Shown in pieces: positions 27,386 through 37,414 of a stretch of 64,000 nt of DNA. Within the stretch, counting starts at the first letter, position 1; every line of letters starts with the position of its first letter. The position numbers and the translations under genes are program-made. Below the pieces are notes generated by a model. The model saw only the letters and a list, made by a program, of their open reading frames with translations. It was not told where the DNA came from and did no database searches. Source of the DNA: Balneola sp. (GTDB lineage Bacteria; Bacteroidota; Rhodothermia; Balneolales; Balneolaceae); the NCBI GenBank assembly GCA_002694685.1, contig NZMW01000001.1, positions 310,001 to 374,000 on the forward strand. Direction: 5' to 3'.

Positions 27386-27796
27386 CTAGTTGTCCTCAGC
27401 TCCGCCTGTAATCCAGGCTCTTATTTGGTTAATTTCAGTAGGGGTTAAACTACTTCTTCCTAAAGGCATTCGAGATCCAATTTCAGGGTTAGCTTCGATT
27501 TTATCTACCAGTGGACTGTCATCAGGATTACCGGGTACAACAATCTCAGTTCCATATTGTGAGCCAATGCTGTTCATTGTGGCATTATAGGATGAAACAT
27601 TTACTCCATTTATGGATGAACCAACGTGGCATCCGCTACCGCCACAGCTGGAAGTGAAAATAGTCTGGATGTCAGCGGAATAACTGACATCTTCCGGATC
27701 TATGTCATCTGTTGTTTTTAAATTTTCTACATTGTTAATGCAGTTTGAGAAGAGTAGCAATATTGTCAGTAAGGAAAGTAGTAAAAGGCTACGCAT
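27386..27796 (-). CDS. Cytochrome c-like lipoprotein with CX4CH haem motif
   Basis: 136 residues, lipoprotein signal with Cys19 (LFSNC). The single haem site reads CGGSGCH (Cys51, Cys56, His57), CX4CH instead of the usual CXXCH, of the kind found in planctomycete-type cytochrome domains; Met110 in GSRMPLG is a likely sixth ligand, and the end EINQIRAWITGGA is the typical C-terminal helix. It probably carries one electron at the outer or inner membrane. First gene of the YceI/DUF5777 unit; stop codon TAG. Confidence 0.82.
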   Translation of the reverse strand: MRSLLLLSLLTILLLFSNCINNVENLKTTDDIDPEDVSYSADIQTIFTSSCGGSGCHVGSSINGVNVSSYNATMNSIGSQYGTEIVVPGNPDDSPLVDKIEANPEIGSRMPLGRSSLTPTEINQIRAWITGGAEDN

Positions 27797-27907
27797 GTTA
27801 GTCTTGGTTAAAAATATTTTTAGTTACTTGTAATAAACGTTGAATGTTAAACTATTTCAATCCATTTATGCAATTATTAATACGCAAACAATTATAAGAC
27901 AGATGTT

Positions 27908-28453
27908 ATGAATTCAAATTCAAGAAATGAGTCGCGAAAACTTCTAAACAAATTTATCAAAAGTGAGAGCTTGATTAATCATTCTGAAATGGTTGCTCAG
28001 GCAATGGAAGCTTATGCAATTTCTCTTGGTAAAACTAATGACGAAATAGAGGAGTGGTGGCAAGCAGGATTGTTACACGATCTCGACTGGGAAAAATACC
28101 CGGATGAACATCCCCATAAAGCAATTAATGAGATATTGCCTGATGCCGGGTACTCAACAGATGTTATAGAAGCAATTAAAGCTCATGCCCCTAAGCGGAC
28201 AGGAAAGAAACCTGAAACTGAAATTGAACGCTATCTTTTTGCTTGCGATGAATTATCAGGATTTATGAATGCAGTTTCTCTAATGCGTCCCAATAAGTTT
28301 GAAGATATGAAAGTTAAATCGGTGACCAAGAAGTTAAAGGATGCCAAGTTTGCGGCTAGTGTACCTCGTGAGGATATCAGGGAAGGGGCTTCTTTAATCG
28401 GCAAAGAGTTAAATGATCATATCCTGTTTATGATAAATGTATATCGATCATAA
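27908..28453 (+). CDS. HD-domain hydrolase
   Basis: 181-residue soluble protein with an HD metal-dependent phosphohydrolase domain: His25, the pair His57-Asp58 in GLLHDLDWEKYPDEHP, His68 or His70 and a later Asp near 85. It resembles the uncharacterised HDIG family seen next to many bacterial housekeeping genes. The substrate is unknown. It stands alone and is followed by a strong terminator. Confidence 0.8.
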   Translation: MNSNSRNESRKLLNKFIKSESLINHSEMVAQAMEAYAISLGKTNDEIEEWWQAGLLHDLDWEKYPDEHPHKAINEILPDAGYSTDVIEAIKAHAPKRTGKKPETEIERYLFACDELSGFMNAVSLMRPNKFEDMKVKSVTKKLKDAKFAASVPREDIREGASLIGKELNDHILFMINVYRS

Positions 28454-28470
28454 ATTCATAGACAAAAAGA

Positions 28471-28500
28471 AACCCGGACCGATCAGGATCCGGGTTTTTT
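28471..28500 (+). terminator. Rho-independent terminator after the HD gene
   Basis: AACCCGGA (28471-28478) pairs with TCCGGGTT (28489-28496), followed by a run of T into 28501. The complement also ends in a T-rich stretch, so it could work in both directions. Confidence 0.85.
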
Positions 28501-28652
28501 TCTTTAGGGCATTTGGTGCTTATGCAGCATCCAAAAGCTCTTTTGCTCTTCGGTGAATGGTTACGACCTACAGTTTCCAATGTTTCAGTTTATTCGAAAA
28601 TTATTCAGAATATTAAGTTAGGCTTCAAACTTCTCTTTTAATTATCAATTTG

Positions 28653-28664
28653 TATCTTTAGCGC
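28653..28664 (+). promoter_or_regulatory. Putative -7 element directly before mltG
   Basis: TATCTTTA at 28653-28660 matches TAnnTTTG except the last base and ends four bases before the mltG ATG, the same distance as before tmk. If used, the transcript would be leaderless. No clear TTG box lies 20 bases upstream. Confidence 0.3.
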
Positions 28665-29750
28665 ATGAACCTGCAGAAAGAAATATCCCTGACAAAACCT
28701 GAACTCGTATCGACTCTGCTCATTTTTGTGTTGATTTTAGTCGCTGTTATGAGTTCTCGTTTAACTCGGCTGACCTCTAACTCCTCCATTGAATTTGAAG
28801 AAGAGGTAGAGATCATTTTGTCTGAAAACTCCTCGCTTTCTGATCTTCAGTCTCAACTTGAGGCGAAGTCCATTGAATATGATAAAGATGAGATAGATTG
28901 GGCTGCTCGTCTACTGGGGTGGCGAAATTTACAGCGTGGACGTTATGTATTTGAGGGTAATTACTCTTACAACAGTTTCCTTTCTAAAATGGCGAGGGGA
29001 ATACAAGACCCTGTTTCTACGGTTATACTACCGGGTATTACGCAGGAAAGATTAGCAGCATCGGTTTCTAAAAATTTGAGTTTTAGTTCAGAAGAACTCG
29101 AAGAAGTCTTGAAAGATTCTTTGTTTCTTTTAGAAAAAGGATTGAGTGAGCAAGAGTTGTTTGGCCGGATGTTACCGGAAACCTATTTAGTTTATTGGAC
29201 AAGCTCCCCAAAAGAATTTGTCAGTAAAGTACTGAGAGCTTTCAATGAATCTGTTACCGATGAATTTAGAGCTCAAGCCAAAGAACGTGGCCTAACGATT
29301 AACGAAGTTGTCACGATGGCTTCTATTGTTGAATGGGAAGCGTACAATCAGGAAGAAAAGTCAACAATAAGTGGGCTCTACTGGAATCGCTTAGATCGTA
29401 GAATGAGACTTCAAGCCGATCCAACGGTAAACTTTGCAATTGGAGAAAGAAGACGGCTTTTATTTGAAGATTATCAGGTTGATCATCCTTTCAATACCTA
29501 TATGAATAGTGGTTTACCACCAGGACCCATCACCAACCCAAGCCTTTCAACTATCGAAGCGACTTTATACCCTGAAGATCATGATTTTCTTTATATGGTT
29601 GCTAATCCTGAAGGTGGGCATGTTTTCACCAGAACTTTCCAAGAGCATCAAGTAGAAAGCGAGAAATGGAGAATCTGGCTTAGAGAACAGTACAGAATTA
29701 AGCGAAGAAGGGAAGCTGAACAGCAAAGGGAAGAGAAAGAAACCCGTTAA
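28665..29750 (+). CDS. mltG: Endolytic murein transglycosylase MltG
   Basis: Cleaves nascent peptidoglycan glycan strands in the periplasm and so sets chain length. The 361-residue protein has one membrane anchor (13-33), a LysM-like region near 45-110 and the YceG domain with catalytic Glu223 in MASIVEWEA, followed by LQADPTVNF and the GLPPGPI motif. Length is normal. It converges on the LppC-like gene with a 23-base gap. Confidence 0.92.
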   Translation: MNLQKEISLTKPELVSTLLIFVLILVAVMSSRLTRLTSNSSIEFEEEVEIILSENSSLSDLQSQLEAKSIEYDKDEIDWAARLLGWRNLQRGRYVFEGNYSYNSFLSKMARGIQDPVSTVILPGITQERLAASVSKNLSFSSEELEEVLKDSLFLLEKGLSEQELFGRMLPETYLVYWTSSPKEFVSKVLRAFNESVTDEFRAQAKERGLTINEVVTMASIVEWEAYNQEEKSTISGLYWNRLDRRMRLQADPTVNFAIGERRRLLFEDYQVDHPFNTYMNSGLPPGPITNPSLSTIEATLYPEDHDFLYMVANPEGGHVFTRTFQEHQVESEKWRIWLREQYRIKRRREAEQQREEKETR

Positions 29751-29773
29751 ATAAAAGAACCTCTTTCAAGCCG

Positions 29774-31468
29774 TTATTCCTGATTACTAATCCGCTTAAT
29801 TTTTACTTCCTGATTAATGTGGGTATTTCTAAAGCTGACATTGGTTATTAAGCCTCTATAGTTATTAAACTTCTTCAAGCCTTCTTTCAGGTACGCTGGG
29901 TTTTGAACTCTTTTTAAAGTCTGCAACACCACGTTTGCAGCATCATACCCAATAAAGGCGAAACGATTGGGATCCATATTAAAACGTATCCTGAATTCAC
30001 TTTCAAAATCTTCAATGTCTGTATTGCCCGGGTCTCTTTCAAAAGTTTTGGTATAGTAGATTTCAGTATCCGGTAAATTTCTGTTTTGCAGATCAACCGT
30101 TTCCCACTCTTCAGATCCTAGAACCGTCATATCGATATCTATGGCCTCTAAATTTGTTAAGAGAGAGCTAATTAGAGTCTCAGCAATATTTCCTGTGAAT
30201 GGGGCGTAGACTGCGTCAATACCATAGTTAAAAACGGTATCGACTTCAGGATCAAAGTTTGTCATATACTTACTGATATCGTATCCATCCGATTCCAAGT
30301 CTTCTACATAGTATCGAACAACTTCTCCACCCAAGACTCGCGCTTCATCAAGAAAGGCTAAAGCTGAGGGTTCGCCGAGAGAGCCACGCTCTGCAATTAC
30401 AGCGAGAGTGTCGTACCCAAGGGTTTGAATGGCATAGCGAGCCATTTTCTTGCCCTGGACGGCAAAGGTTGGATTAAGCTGATAGGTATAGTTTAAATCT
30501 AAATTGAGACTATCCGAGTTTGCGAGAGGAGTGAGCATGGGAATCTCATAGTTTTCCGCATAGGCTGACATTCCTTTAGCCACTTCAGAGAATAGAGGGC
30601 CAATAATGACATCCACATCGTGATTCCAAACCAGCTCATTAGCAATATTTGCTGCTTTTGAAGCTTTAGCTTCGGTATTTTTATAGGTAATGAATGACTT
30701 TACATCACTATTTTCACTATTAAATTTTTCAACCGCCAGCTGAATGCCAAAGTACAAGTGTTGAGGAATCTCAAATTCTGATGTTTCAATATTAAATTCC
30801 GGGAGAGCAACACCAATGTTATAAGCTAATCCGGATGGCGCTTTGGTGTATCTGTTTGGATTGTACCTCTGCCAATAAGCAGCAGAATCGCTAAGTAAGG
30901 TTTCAATTGAGGCATAATCAGCTGTATCAGAAACGGTAGATTTCTTGTAGGCATTAAATAAAGCTTTAGCAGATTCTAGTTCCAATACTCCAACACCGGC
31001 TTCAACAAGGTCTAACCGAACCTCATCATAATTTGATGACCGAAAGGCTGTAAACCGTTGATCGAGAGTTAAGTAATTCACTACATCACGATAAAAACTA
31101 AATGCAGCTCTGGAAACAGAGGGTGACTTAGAATCCTGCTTGAGTTCATGCAGGAGGTCAAGAGAAGCTGCAAAATTCTTTAATTGAAATTCAGCTAGTG
31201 CTTTAGTGTATTTAGCCTCTGCAAAAACGTCACCTGAGGTGCTATCAACAAGATTTAAATAGTGCTTTGCTTTGATGAAGTTATTAAGGGCAAAGTAACT
31301 TTTACCGGCAAATAGATTAGCGGTAGGGGCGTCTGAATTCTGAAATATGCGAAGTGCACGTTCGTAGTTGCCTTCTTCATAAAATTCAATCCCGGTTTCA
31401 ATGGATTGACCTTGAACTGAAGTTCCAAAAATAATTATGAGTGCAAAAGAAAAAAGAAGTCGTTTCAT
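29774..31468 (-). CDS. LppC/ABC-receptor-like periplasmic protein with N-terminal TPRs
   Basis: Start chosen at ATG 31468, 14 codons inside the longest frame, because a signal peptide begins there (MKRLLFSFALII, ending VQGQ). The 564-residue protein has TPR-like repeats at about 25-150 and a type I periplasmic-binding domain at about 200-560 (VIIGPLFSEVAKGMSAYAE region). This is the layout of LpoA/LppC activators of penicillin-binding proteins and of amino-acid receptors. No transporter genes are near, and mltG converges on it, which makes a cell-wall role attractive but unproven. It follows guaA. Confidence 0.75.
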   Translation of the reverse strand: MKRLLFSFALIIIFGTSVQGQSIETGIEFYEEGNYERALRIFQNSDAPTANLFAGKSYFALNNFIKAKHYLNLVDSTSGDVFAEAKYTKALAEFQLKNFAASLDLLHELKQDSKSPSVSRAAFSFYRDVVNYLTLDQRFTAFRSSNYDEVRLDLVEAGVGVLELESAKALFNAYKKSTVSDTADYASIETLLSDSAAYWQRYNPNRYTKAPSGLAYNIGVALPEFNIETSEFEIPQHLYFGIQLAVEKFNSENSDVKSFITYKNTEAKASKAANIANELVWNHDVDVIIGPLFSEVAKGMSAYAENYEIPMLTPLANSDSLNLDLNYTYQLNPTFAVQGKKMARYAIQTLGYDTLAVIAERGSLGEPSALAFLDEARVLGGEVVRYYVEDLESDGYDISKYMTNFDPEVDTVFNYGIDAVYAPFTGNIAETLISSLLTNLEAIDIDMTVLGSEEWETVDLQNRNLPDTEIYYTKTFERDPGNTDIEDFESEFRIRFNMDPNRFAFIGYDAANVVLQTLKRVQNPAYLKEGLKKFNNYRGLITNVSFRNTHINQEVKIKRISNQE

Positions 31469-31529
31469 CAAGATGTATAGATTGGTTACCTGATTTATAA
31501 CTTGGCTCAAGCTAAAAAGTTCTGATAAA

Positions 31530-33080
31530 TTATTCCCACTCGATAGTAGCCGGTGGTTTTGAGCTTATGTCGTAAACTACGCGATTAATCCCTTTAATTT
31601 CATTGATAATACGATTGGAGACATCGGCAAGAAATTCGTAGGGGAGGTGAGCCCAGTCGGCGGTCATCCCATCAAGGCTTGTTACTGCTCTTAATGCAAT
31701 TGTAAACTCATAGGTGCGTTCGTCACCCATCACACCAACACTTTGTACTGGGAGTAAAACGGCGAGTGCCTGCCAAACTTCATTGTATAATTTTTGCTTC
31801 TTAAGCTCTTCAACAAAAATAAAATCAGCTTCTCTCAGTAAACTTAAGCGCTCTTTGGATAGGTCGCCGATCACTCTGATTCCTAATCCTGGTCCGGGGA
31901 AAGGGTGACGACCAATAAAGTGTGAAGGTATTCCTAAGGTTCTTCCAACTTCACGTACTTCATCTTTAAATAATTCTCGAACAGGCTCAATGAGATCAAG
32001 CTTCATCTTTTCAGGGAGTCCGCCAACATTATGATGTGATTTTATAGTAGCAGATGGTCCTTTAAAGGATACACTTTCGATGACATCCGGATATAGGGTG
32101 CCCTGAGCTAAATATTTGAAATCAGTATCCTCGCCAATTTCATCTTCGAAAACATCAATGAATGTATTCCCGATGATCTTACGTTTTTCCTCGGGGTCAG
32201 AAATGCCTTCTAATCGTCCAAGGAATAATTCAGTCGCATCTACGCCACGGACCGGGAGGTTTAAATCTTTTGTATAGAGATGCATGACTGACTCAAACTC
32301 ATTCTTTCTTAACAAGCCATTATCAACAAAAACGCACTCTAACTGATCACCAATTGCTTTATGTAGTAGCGTAGCAACAACGGTTGAATCAACCCCACCT
32401 GAAAGGGCGCATAAAACCTTATCATCTCCAACCTTTTCTCGAATGGATTGAATTTGCTCGTCTATGAAAGATTCTGATGTCCAGTCACCTTTTAGGTCGC
32501 ATATATCATAAGCGAAATTCTTGAGGAGTTGTTTGCCAAATTCTGTGTGAGCAACTTCGGGATGAAACTGAACTCCATAGATGTGATTTTCCTTGTGCCG
32601 TACTGCTGCTACTTTAGCATTGGTTGTATGACCAATAACTTCATAAGAAGAAGGTAATTCATGAATATGATCTCCATGACTCATCCATACGACGCTGTCT
32701 TCTTTTATATCTTTAAGTAAGTCTTCGCTATTATCAATAAGTAGATTTGCACGGCCATATTCTCTCTTTTCGGCTTTTTCTACACTTCCCGGAATTTCAG
32801 TATGGGCGAGCAGTTGTAAGCCATAGCAGACTCCCAGAATTGGTATATCCCAGTCCAGAATTTCTGTTTGAAGGCCTGGTGCATCGTCATCGTTTACACT
32901 TTTCGGTCCACCTGATAAGACTATTCCGGAAGGAGTAGGGGTGGAAACGTCTTCAAGATTTACATTGTAGGGGTGAATTTCACAGTAAATCTGAAGTTCG
33001 CGCAGCCGACGTGCAATTAACTGAGTAAACTGTGAACCGTAATCTAGGATGAGAATCCATTCCGAGTGTCGGCTATGCAT
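31530..33080 (-). CDS. guaA: GMP synthase (glutamine-hydrolysing)
   Basis: Amidates XMP to GMP, the last step of guanine nucleotide synthesis. The 516-residue protein has an N-terminal class I amidotransferase domain with Cys85 (GVCYGLQLL), His173 and Glu175 (FHPEVAHT), an ATP-pyrophosphatase domain with the P-loop SGGVDST at 227-233, and the C-terminal dimerisation domain ending [11 protein letters not shown]. The ATG start fits. A terminator upstream separates it from gcvH. Confidence 0.97.
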   Translation of the reverse strand: MHSRHSEWILILDYGSQFTQLIARRLRELQIYCEIHPYNVNLEDVSTPTPSGIVLSGGPKSVNDDDAPGLQTEILDWDIPILGVCYGLQLLAHTEIPGSVEKAEKREYGRANLLIDNSEDLLKDIKEDSVVWMSHGDHIHELPSSYEVIGHTTNAKVAAVRHKENHIYGVQFHPEVAHTEFGKQLLKNFAYDICDLKGDWTSESFIDEQIQSIREKVGDDKVLCALSGGVDSTVVATLLHKAIGDQLECVFVDNGLLRKNEFESVMHLYTKDLNLPVRGVDATELFLGRLEGISDPEEKRKIIGNTFIDVFEDEIGEDTDFKYLAQGTLYPDVIESVSFKGPSATIKSHHNVGGLPEKMKLDLIEPVRELFKDEVREVGRTLGIPSHFIGRHPFPGPGLGIRVIGDLSKERLSLLREADFIFVEELKKQKLYNEVWQALAVLLPVQSVGVMGDERTYEFTIALRAVTSLDGMTADWAHLPYEFLADVSNRIINEIKGINRVVYDISSKPPATIEWE

Positions 33081-33114
33081 GTAAATATTTTATTAGAGAG
33101 TGAGTAAAGTCGAA

Positions 33115-33143
33115 ATAGAAAAGCCGGATAATTCTAATCCGGC
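33115..33143 (-). terminator. Terminator of the efp-accB-accC-gcvH operon
   Basis: On the minus strand GCCGGAT (33143-33137) pairs with ATCCGGC (33129-33123), followed by TTTTCTA. It sits just after the gcvH stop codon. Confidence 0.7.
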
Positions 33144-33156
33144 CTAAATAATATTG

Positions 33157-33537
33157 TTAAGCAATTACTTCTTCATATTCTTCAGCAGATAGGAGATCAT
33201 CCAACTGAGAGGTATCAGTAAGTTTTATCTTAACCATCCAGCCTTCGCCATAAGGATCGTCGTTAACGAGTTCAGGCTCATCTTCAAGCTTCTCATTAAT
33301 TTCAATAACCTCACAGTCAACAGGGGCGTAAAGGTCAGAAACCGTTTTAACAGCTTCTACAGTACCAAAGGTATCGTCTTTATCAAATTCTGATCCTTCA
33401 GGTTCAAGTTCAACAAATACAATATCTCCAAGCTCACCTTGAGCAAAGTCGGTTATACCGATAGTGGCAGTACCGTCGCCATTATCTTTAATCCATTCGT
33501 GCTCTCGGGTATATTTAAGATCAGCTGGTAGGCTCAT
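33157..33537 (-). CDS. gcvH: Glycine cleavage system H protein
   Basis: Lipoyl carrier protein that shuttles the aminomethyl group between P, T and L proteins. The 126-residue length is normal; the lipoylated residue is Lys64 in TVEAVKTVSDLYAP, and the DYAQxxLGD-type motif appears as DFAQGELGDIV. It follows accC by one base, so it is cotranscribed with fatty-acid genes. gcvP and gcvT are not in the window. Confidence 0.95.
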   Translation of the reverse strand: MSLPADLKYTREHEWIKDNGDGTATIGITDFAQGELGDIVFVELEPEGSEFDKDDTFGTVEAVKTVSDLYAPVDCEVIEINEKLEDEPELVNDDPYGEGWMVKIKLTDTSQLDDLLSAEEYEEVIA

Positions 33538-33538
33538 T

Positions 33539-34891
33539 TTAGTCTTCTTTTGCTATAAATTTAAATTCTCTTTCTAAATACTTGGTATCAAACTTGCCTT
33601 TAATAAAATTTTCATCATCCATAAGCTGGATATGGTAAGGAATAGTGGTTTTAATACCCTCTATAATGAATTCCTTAAGTGCTCGCTTCATTTTTTTGAT
33701 CGCATCTTCACGAGTAGGAGCACTAACAATCAGCTTGGCAATCATAGAATCATAGTGCGGAGGAATACGATATCCGGAATAAGCATGAGTATCTAAACGC
33801 ACTCCATGGCCACCGGGTGGATGAAAAACCGTTACTTCTCCAGCAGAGGGCCGAAAATTATGAGCCGGATCTTCAGCATTAATTCGGCACTCGATGGCAT
33901 GATTCGTAAACTCCAGCTCGAATTCAGGAAGTTTCTCTCCTGCAGCAACACGAATTTGCTGTTCGATGAGGTCAATGCCTGTTACTTCTTCAGTAACCGG
34001 ATGCTCAACCTGAATTCGTGTATTCATTTCCATGAAGTAGAAATTATGGTCATCATCAACCAAAAACTCTACAGTACCGGCTCCTTCATAATTTACAGCT
34101 TTTGCTGCGTTGGTAGCAGCATCACCCATTCGTTTCCTGAGCTCAGGAGTCATGAGTGGGGAAGGAGATTCTTCGAGTACTTTTTGATGTCTCCGCTGTA
34201 AAGAGCAATCACGCTCGCCTAAATGAATGTGATTTCCATGTTGGTCAGATAAAACCTGAATTTCAACGTGGTGAGGATTAGTAACAAAGCGTTCGATATA
34301 AACAGCAGGGTTATTAAAAGATGTCTCTGCCTCGCTTCGACACATCTTGTAATTCTTTTCAAGCTCTGAAGCTTCCATAACCATTCGCATACCACGCCCG
34401 CCGCCGCCGGCAGATGCTTTGATAATAACTGGATAACCAATTTCATCACAAACGCTTTTCGCTTCTTCGTAGCTATCAACTTCACCTTTACTTCCAGGAA
34501 CAACGGGAACGTTATTCTTGATCATTGTAGCTTTAGCTACAGCCTTGTCACCCATGCGGTTAATGGCATCAGGTGATGGACCTATAAATTTCAGGTCGTG
34601 CTCTCCACAGATACGTGAGAATTCAGCATTTTCAGAAAGGAATCCATATCCCGGGTGTATCGCTTCTGCATTTGTGATTTCAGCTGCTGCTAAGATACTT
34701 GGGATCTTCAGGTAACTCTCTTTTCCTGGGGGAGGTCCGATACAAACGGCCTCGTCAGCAAATTTCACGTGCAGACTGTCAGCATCAGCGGTAGAGTAAA
34801 CGGCTACCGTTTTGATGCCCATTTCCTGGCAAGTGCGAATAATTCGCAGTGCAATTTCTCCTCGATTGGCAATCAGAATTTTTTTGAACAT
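33539..34891 (-). CDS. accC: Acetyl-CoA carboxylase, biotin carboxylase subunit
   Basis: ATP-dependent carboxylation of the biotin on AccB, the first half-reaction of fatty-acid synthesis. The 450-residue protein has the N-terminal [15 protein letters not shown] motif, the glycine-rich [17 protein letters not shown] loop (about 160-173), the [15 protein letters not shown] catalytic stretch near 290 and the biotin-carboxylase C-terminal domain. It follows accB by 9 bases. Confidence 0.97.
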   Translation of the reverse strand: MFKKILIANRGEIALRIIRTCQEMGIKTVAVYSTADADSLHVKFADEAVCIGPPPGKESYLKIPSILAAAEITNAEAIHPGYGFLSENAEFSRICGEHDLKFIGPSPDAINRMGDKAVAKATMIKNNVPVVPGSKGEVDSYEEAKSVCDEIGYPVIIKASAGGGGRGMRMVMEASELEKNYKMCRSEAETSFNNPAVYIERFVTNPHHVEIQVLSDQHGNHIHLGERDCSLQRRHQKVLEESPSPLMTPELRKRMGDAATNAAKAVNYEGAGTVEFLVDDDHNFYFMEMNTRIQVEHPVTEEVTGIDLIEQQIRVAAGEKLPEFELEFTNHAIECRINAEDPAHNFRPSAGEVTVFHPPGGHGVRLDTHAYSGYRIPPHYDSMIAKLIVSAPTREDAIKKMKRALKEFIIEGIKTTIPYHIQLMDDENFIKGKFDTKYLEREFKFIAKED

Positions 34892-34900
34892 GAAAGCCGC

Positions 34901-35377
34901 TTAGTCTTTTTTGATTATGAATAATGGTTGTTCGAACTCAACAGGCTGTCCGTCTTTGGCAATAATTTTTTTGACAGTACCTCCGAATTCAGCTTCTATT
35001 TCGTTCATAATTTTCATGGCTTCTACAATACACAGCGTATCACCTTTAGAAACTTTATCTCCAACTTTCACAAAAGGATCAGAATCGGGAGATGGAGACT
35101 CATAGAAAGTTCCTACAATTGGTGAGGTAACTGTATCGCCATCAGCAGCCTCGGAAGAGGAGTCGTCCTGACCAGAAGAAGGTGCGGCAGGTTGCTGAGT
35201 TGCAGGAGCTGCCGGTTGTGCCGGAGGTTGAGGCGCAGCAGGCTGGGTATAGCTAACCTGTTGAACTTCTCCTTGTTTTTTAACTTTAATTTTGAAGTCG
35301 CCTTCTTCAAGAGAAACTTCATTAACATCGCTATCAGCGATGAGGTCTAAAATATTTTTAATCAGTTTTAAATCCAT
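34901..35377 (-). CDS. accB: Acetyl-CoA carboxylase, biotin carboxyl carrier protein
   Basis: Biotin carrier of acetyl-CoA carboxylase. The 158-residue protein has a short N-terminal domain, a Pro/Ala/Gln-rich mobile linker (about 40-75) and the biotinyl domain, with biotin on Lys122 in [10 protein letters not shown]. It lies 9 bases after efp and 9 before accC, the common efp-accB-accC arrangement. Confidence 0.96.
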   Translation of the reverse strand: MDLKLIKNILDLIADSDVNEVSLEEGDFKIKVKKQGEVQQVSYTQPAAPQPPAQPAAPATQQPAAPSSGQDDSSSEAADGDTVTSPIVGTFYESPSPDSDPFVKVGDKVSKGDTLCIVEAMKIMNEIEAEFGGTVKKIIAKDGQPVEFEQPLFIIKKD

Positions 35378-35386
35378 GATATCTTA

Positions 35387-35956
35387 TTATTTAGCTCGTT
35401 CTAAGTATTCTCCGGTTCTCGTATCAACTTTAATTTTTTCGCCTTGGTTGATGAATAAAGGCACATTAACAGTAGCTCCAGACTCAAGGGTGGCAGGTTT
35501 GCTTCCGCCTTGCGCGGTATCACCTTTAAGGCCAGGATCAGTTTGTTCAACTATCACATCAATTTGATCTTTTGGCTCGGCAAGTAAAATAGACTCTTCA
35601 TCTGCATTTAGAAGTACTTTGCAGGATTGTCCTTCCACAAAATAACCCTTTCGATCAACCTGACTGGCGTTAATAGGAACCTGTTCATAGGTTTCGTTGT
35701 GCATCAGATAGTACAGTTCACCGTCATTATAAAGGTACTGATACTCGTGGTGCTCAATTCTAACCTCTTCGGCATTTTCACCTGAGCGCCAGGTTTTATC
35801 TATATTTTTTCCGTTTAAAATTCCCTTTAATTTTGTTCTTACAAAAGCAGGGCCTTTTCCGGGTTTCACATGTTGGAACTCAGTAATTGAATAGAATTCT
35901 CCATCCATATCCAGAACCATGCCGTTTCTGAAATCTGATGTTGATACTTTTGACAT
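35387..35956 (-). CDS. efp: Elongation factor P
   Basis: Relieves ribosome stalling at proline runs. The 189-residue protein has the three-domain KOW-OB-OB layout; the loop tip HVKPGKGPAF carries Lys34, the residue modified in many bacteria, so a lysine-type modification pathway would be needed if it is modified at all. First gene of the efp-accB-accC-gcvH operon, about 25 bases after a consensus promoter. Confidence 0.97.
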   Translation of the reverse strand: MSKVSTSDFRNGMVLDMDGEFYSITEFQHVKPGKGPAFVRTKLKGILNGKNIDKTWRSGENAEEVRIEHHEYQYLYNDGELYYLMHNETYEQVPINASQVDRKGYFVEGQSCKVLLNADEESILLAEPKDQIDVIVEQTDPGLKGDTAQGGSKPATLESGATVNVPLFINQGEKIKVDTRTGEYLERAK

Positions 35957-35986
35957 TCTTTAATTTTCCTCTAATAAAATTTCGCT

Positions 35987-36018
35987 CAAAAATACTACCT
36001 GACCGCTTGGATAACAAA
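35987..36018 (-). promoter_or_regulatory. Consensus Bacteroidota-type promoter of the efp operon
   Basis: On the minus strand TTTG (36018-36015), a 20-base spacer and TATTTTTG (35994-35987) match the -33 TTTG / -7 TAnnTTTG promoter exactly. Transcription should begin near 35982, about 25 bases before the efp ATG. Confidence 0.75.
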
Positions 36019-36023
36019 CGTGT

Positions 36024-37370
36024 TTAAATGAAATTAGAAATCAGGTTGTAAAGTATGGCAGCCGGACAAATATACTTGATAAATATCGGCCAAACCTTCA
36101 CAAATAAAGTTTGTTTGATTCCTGCAAAGCCATATTCCATTTCATTGATTGCGTTATCCGTAGTCCAAAAGTAGCCCACAAAAATACAGATTAAGAATCC
36201 ACCCAATGGAAGACCTATACTGCTGAATAGGTAATCGAATAACCCAATAAGGGAAGGGAAGAAGGCTACTACAATTGAAACAACAAGAATAGATAGACCA
36301 ACCGACCAGGCTGCTTTTTTTCGCTTCACTTCAAATTCATCAATAACATAGGAAACCGGTACTTCCAATAATGAAATTGTAGAAGTCAGGGCAGCTATGC
36401 TTAGCAGAAGGAAGAACGTTACTCCCAGAATCAATCCCACTGCGCCACCAATAGTGTGGAATAGTGCGGGAAGTATCTGAAATACAAGGTCTGTACTTGA
36501 AGCTAAAGACCCACCAGCATTAATATTAATTCCCTGGCTTTGCGCTAAGTACATTGCTGGAACTATCAGAAGCCCTGCAAGGAAAGCGATCCCAACATCA
36601 GCAAGTGTTACAAAAGCGGCAGCTTGTGGGATATTCTCCTTTTTATTGAGGTAAGAACCGTAAGTAATCAAAGCACCCATCCCTAAAGAAAGAGAAAAGA
36701 AAGCCTGACCCATGGCCGAGAATATTAAACCGGCATTGATTTTACTGAAGTCAGGCAACAGATAAACACTCACACCTTCAGCGCTACCAGGCTGCATCAA
36801 TACGTAAATGATCATGATGACGATAATACCAATAAGTAAAGGCATCATCATTTTTGTGGCGCGTTCAATACCATCACTAACCCCACCGGTAATAATTTTA
36901 ATGGTACCTAACATAAACACAGTAGCTATAATCGCGTTTCTGAAGCCATTATTGGTGTCGGTGAGCCAATTAGCAGCGGTATCCCATCCGAAGTAGAAGA
37001 AAATCTCTTCAAAGGCGAAGCCAAATGCCCAACCAGCAATTACGGTATAAAAGGAGAGAATCATCACTCCACAAATTACACCCCACAGACCTACTAAGGG
37101 GAAGAATTTATTAGAGCTAATAGCTTTAAACGCACCAACGGGGTTTTTACCAGATCGGCGTCCTATTGCAAGCTCGGCTGCCATCACGGGAAAGCCAATG
37201 GCAAATGTACATATCAAATAAACCAACAGATATGCTGCGCCACCTTCGGTTGCAACTTTTGTTGGGAAAGCCCAGATGTTACCGAGCCCTACTGCAGAAC
37301 CGGCAGCAGCTAATATAAAACCAAGTTTTGAATTCCAGGAACCGCGATCGGTTGTGGTTGTTTCAGCCAA
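36024..37370 (-). CDS. Sodium-dependent transporter, SLC6/NSS family
   Basis: Inner-membrane symporter of the LeuT fold. The 448-residue protein opens with WNSKLGFILAAAGSAVGLGNIWAFP (helix 1 with the unwound sodium/substrate site), has about 11-12 membrane segments and the family's conserved EVPVSYVIDEF stretch near helix 8. Substrate is probably an amino acid but cannot be told. The start is TTG, supported by AAGGAGG seven bases upstream, one of the few strong Shine-Dalgarno sequences in the window. Confidence 0.92.
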   Translation of the reverse strand: MAETTTTDRGSWNSKLGFILAAAGSAVGLGNIWAFPTKVATEGGAAYLLVYLICTFAIGFPVMAAELAIGRRSGKNPVGAFKAISSNKFFPLVGLWGVICGVMILSFYTVIAGWAFGFAFEEIFFYFGWDTAANWLTDTNNGFRNAIIATVFMLGTIKIITGGVSDGIERATKMMMPLLIGIIVIMIIYVLMQPGSAEGVSVYLLPDFSKINAGLIFSAMGQAFFSLSLGMGALITYGSYLNKKENIPQAAAFVTLADVGIAFLAGLLIVPAMYLAQSQGININAGGSLASSTDLVFQILPALFHTIGGAVGLILGVTFFLLLSIAALTSTISLLEVPVSYVIDEFEVKRKKAAWSVGLSILVVSIVVAFFPSLIGLFDYLFSSIGLPLGGFLICIFVGYFWTTDNAINEMEYGFAGIKQTLFVKVWPIFIKYICPAAILYNLISNFI

Positions 37371-37390
37371 GTGTTTTCCTCCTTAGGATG
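37371..37390 (-). promoter_or_regulatory. Strong ribosome binding site fixing a TTG start
   Basis: AAGGAGG lies seven bases before the TTG start codon of the SLC6-type transporter. Most genes here lack such a site, so it is a useful anchor for this non-ATG start. Confidence 0.6.
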
Positions 37391-37414
37391 ATTAATTTAG
37401 AGTCGTAAAATATT

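Noticed and set aside
28522-28641. A 39-codon open frame on the plus strand before mltG
   Set aside because: No ribosome site, composition and sequence unlike a protein, lies in a spacer between a terminator and mltG; likely chance.
28501-28664. Minus-strand frame ending VTIHRRAKELLDAA and a stop, next to a bidirectional terminator
   Set aside because: It looks like the tail of a small protein, but the frame is closed by TAG 15 codons upstream and no start is found; at most a remnant, not supported enough to annotate.
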